From Geobacter sp. (lineage in GTDB: Bacteria; Desulfobacterota; Desulfuromonadia; Geobacterales; DSM-12255): a DNA stretch of 64,000 nt. The notes under the pieces are model-generated. The model saw nothing but the letters and a program-made list of their open reading frames with translations, ran no database searches and was not told the DNA's origin. A program made the position numbers and the translations under genes. Location of the stretch: NCBI GenBank assembly GCA_009684525.1, contig WKKR01000001.1, forward strand, positions 1,178,001 to 1,242,000. The letters are read 5' to 3'. The first letter of the stretch is position 1. Each line of letters begins with the position of its first letter. This document shows positions 63,846 through 64,000 of this stretch, piece after piece.

Positions 63846-64000
63846 TTAAGGTGTTGAGTTGAGGGGGTAATTGACCAACCGGTCGTCTCTGACTTTAAAT
63901 ATTGTGTCAAATCCCTCCACCATCCGGTGGTCATGGGTGACAACCAGGACGGCTGACTGGTTTTCCACTGCCAGCGATTTCAATAAGGCCATAACATTCT
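63846..64000 (-). CDS. ABC transporter ATP-binding protein, C-terminal end only
   Basis: The last 51 codons before TAA at 63846. The segment SAVLVVTHDHRMVEGFDTIFKVRDDRL contains the H-loop histidine (THD) and the following strand typical of LolD/MacB/DevA-type export ATPases. The gene begins beyond the right edge of the window, so length and partners are unknown. Confidence 0.8.
   Translation of the reverse strand, partial: NVMALLKSLAVENQSAVLVVTHDHRMVEGFDTIFKVRDDRLVNYPLNSTP

Overview
The window looks like the genome of a Geobacter-type Desulfuromonadota bacterium. I infer this from the density of secreted multiheme c-type cytochromes, a porin-cytochrome conduit, sigma-54 control of the cytochrome genes, and a tRNA-Sec/SelB pair. 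No rRNA or species marker is present, so the genus is an inference.

Region 1 (1-19.3 kb) is an extracytoplasmic electron-transfer locus. It holds two paralogous multiheme cytochromes (1-1620, truncated by the window, and 2087-5506). Each is split by one in-frame UGA at the same place in a conserved W-UGA-x-P-S context, with a bacterial-SECIS-like hairpin 10 nt downstream. I read both as selenocysteine-containing cytochromes. Upstream lies a run of genes for two NHL-repeat lipoproteins, a pentaheme lipoprotein, an outer-membrane beta-barrel and a 12-heme cytochrome (5972-12899), then a tetraheme cytochrome (13044-13826), a cytochrome with about 15 haems (14247-15623), an NtrC-type regulator (15636-17138), a divergent LysR regulator and a triheme cytochrome. 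Three promoters combine a sigma-54 -24/-12 element with paired G-rich/C-rich palindromes (about GGGG-N6-CCCC) 110-200 bp upstream. These are probably enhancer sites for the regulator encoded in the locus. tRNA-Sec(UCA) and selB follow directly at 19.4-21.5 kb.

Region 2 (22-29.5 kb) is a lower-GC restriction/defence island on the minus strand: a NERD-domain membrane protein, an HNH nuclease, an overlapping helical-repeat/nuclease-like pair, a BglII/BstYI-type endonuclease with no visible methyltransferase, and a second HNH nuclease. After it come three copies of an 85-90 bp intergenic repeat around a frameshifted GxxExxY gene.

Region 3 (30.6-52.7 kb) is a type I secretion island and the most interesting system here. 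A 3457-residue RTX protein begins with a GH24/T4-lysozyme-like domain whose E23, D32 and T38 match the T4 catalytic residues in spacing. The gene just before it encodes a secreted LprI-family (lysozyme-inhibitor) protein. HlyB-like and HlyD-like transporter genes and a glycosyltransferase lie in the same run. The inhibitor plus lysozyme-domain unit occurs three times: once full length, once truncated after the N-terminal region, and once as a 66-residue remnant. A direct repeat of about 2.9 kb links two of them. This has the architecture of a secreted antibacterial lysozyme with cognate immunity and recombining orphan modules.

Region 4 (53-61.9 kb) is the start of an integrative conjugative element: a 3' tRNA-Gly fragment, a tyrosine integrase, an IHF-alpha-like protein, a lytic transglycosylase, a TraD/VirD4-like ATPase, an HD-domain protein, TraF and TraH. 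An AbiE-type toxin-antitoxin pair (61.97-63.66 kb) with two operator palindromes and the 3' end of an ABC-transporter ATPase gene close the window.
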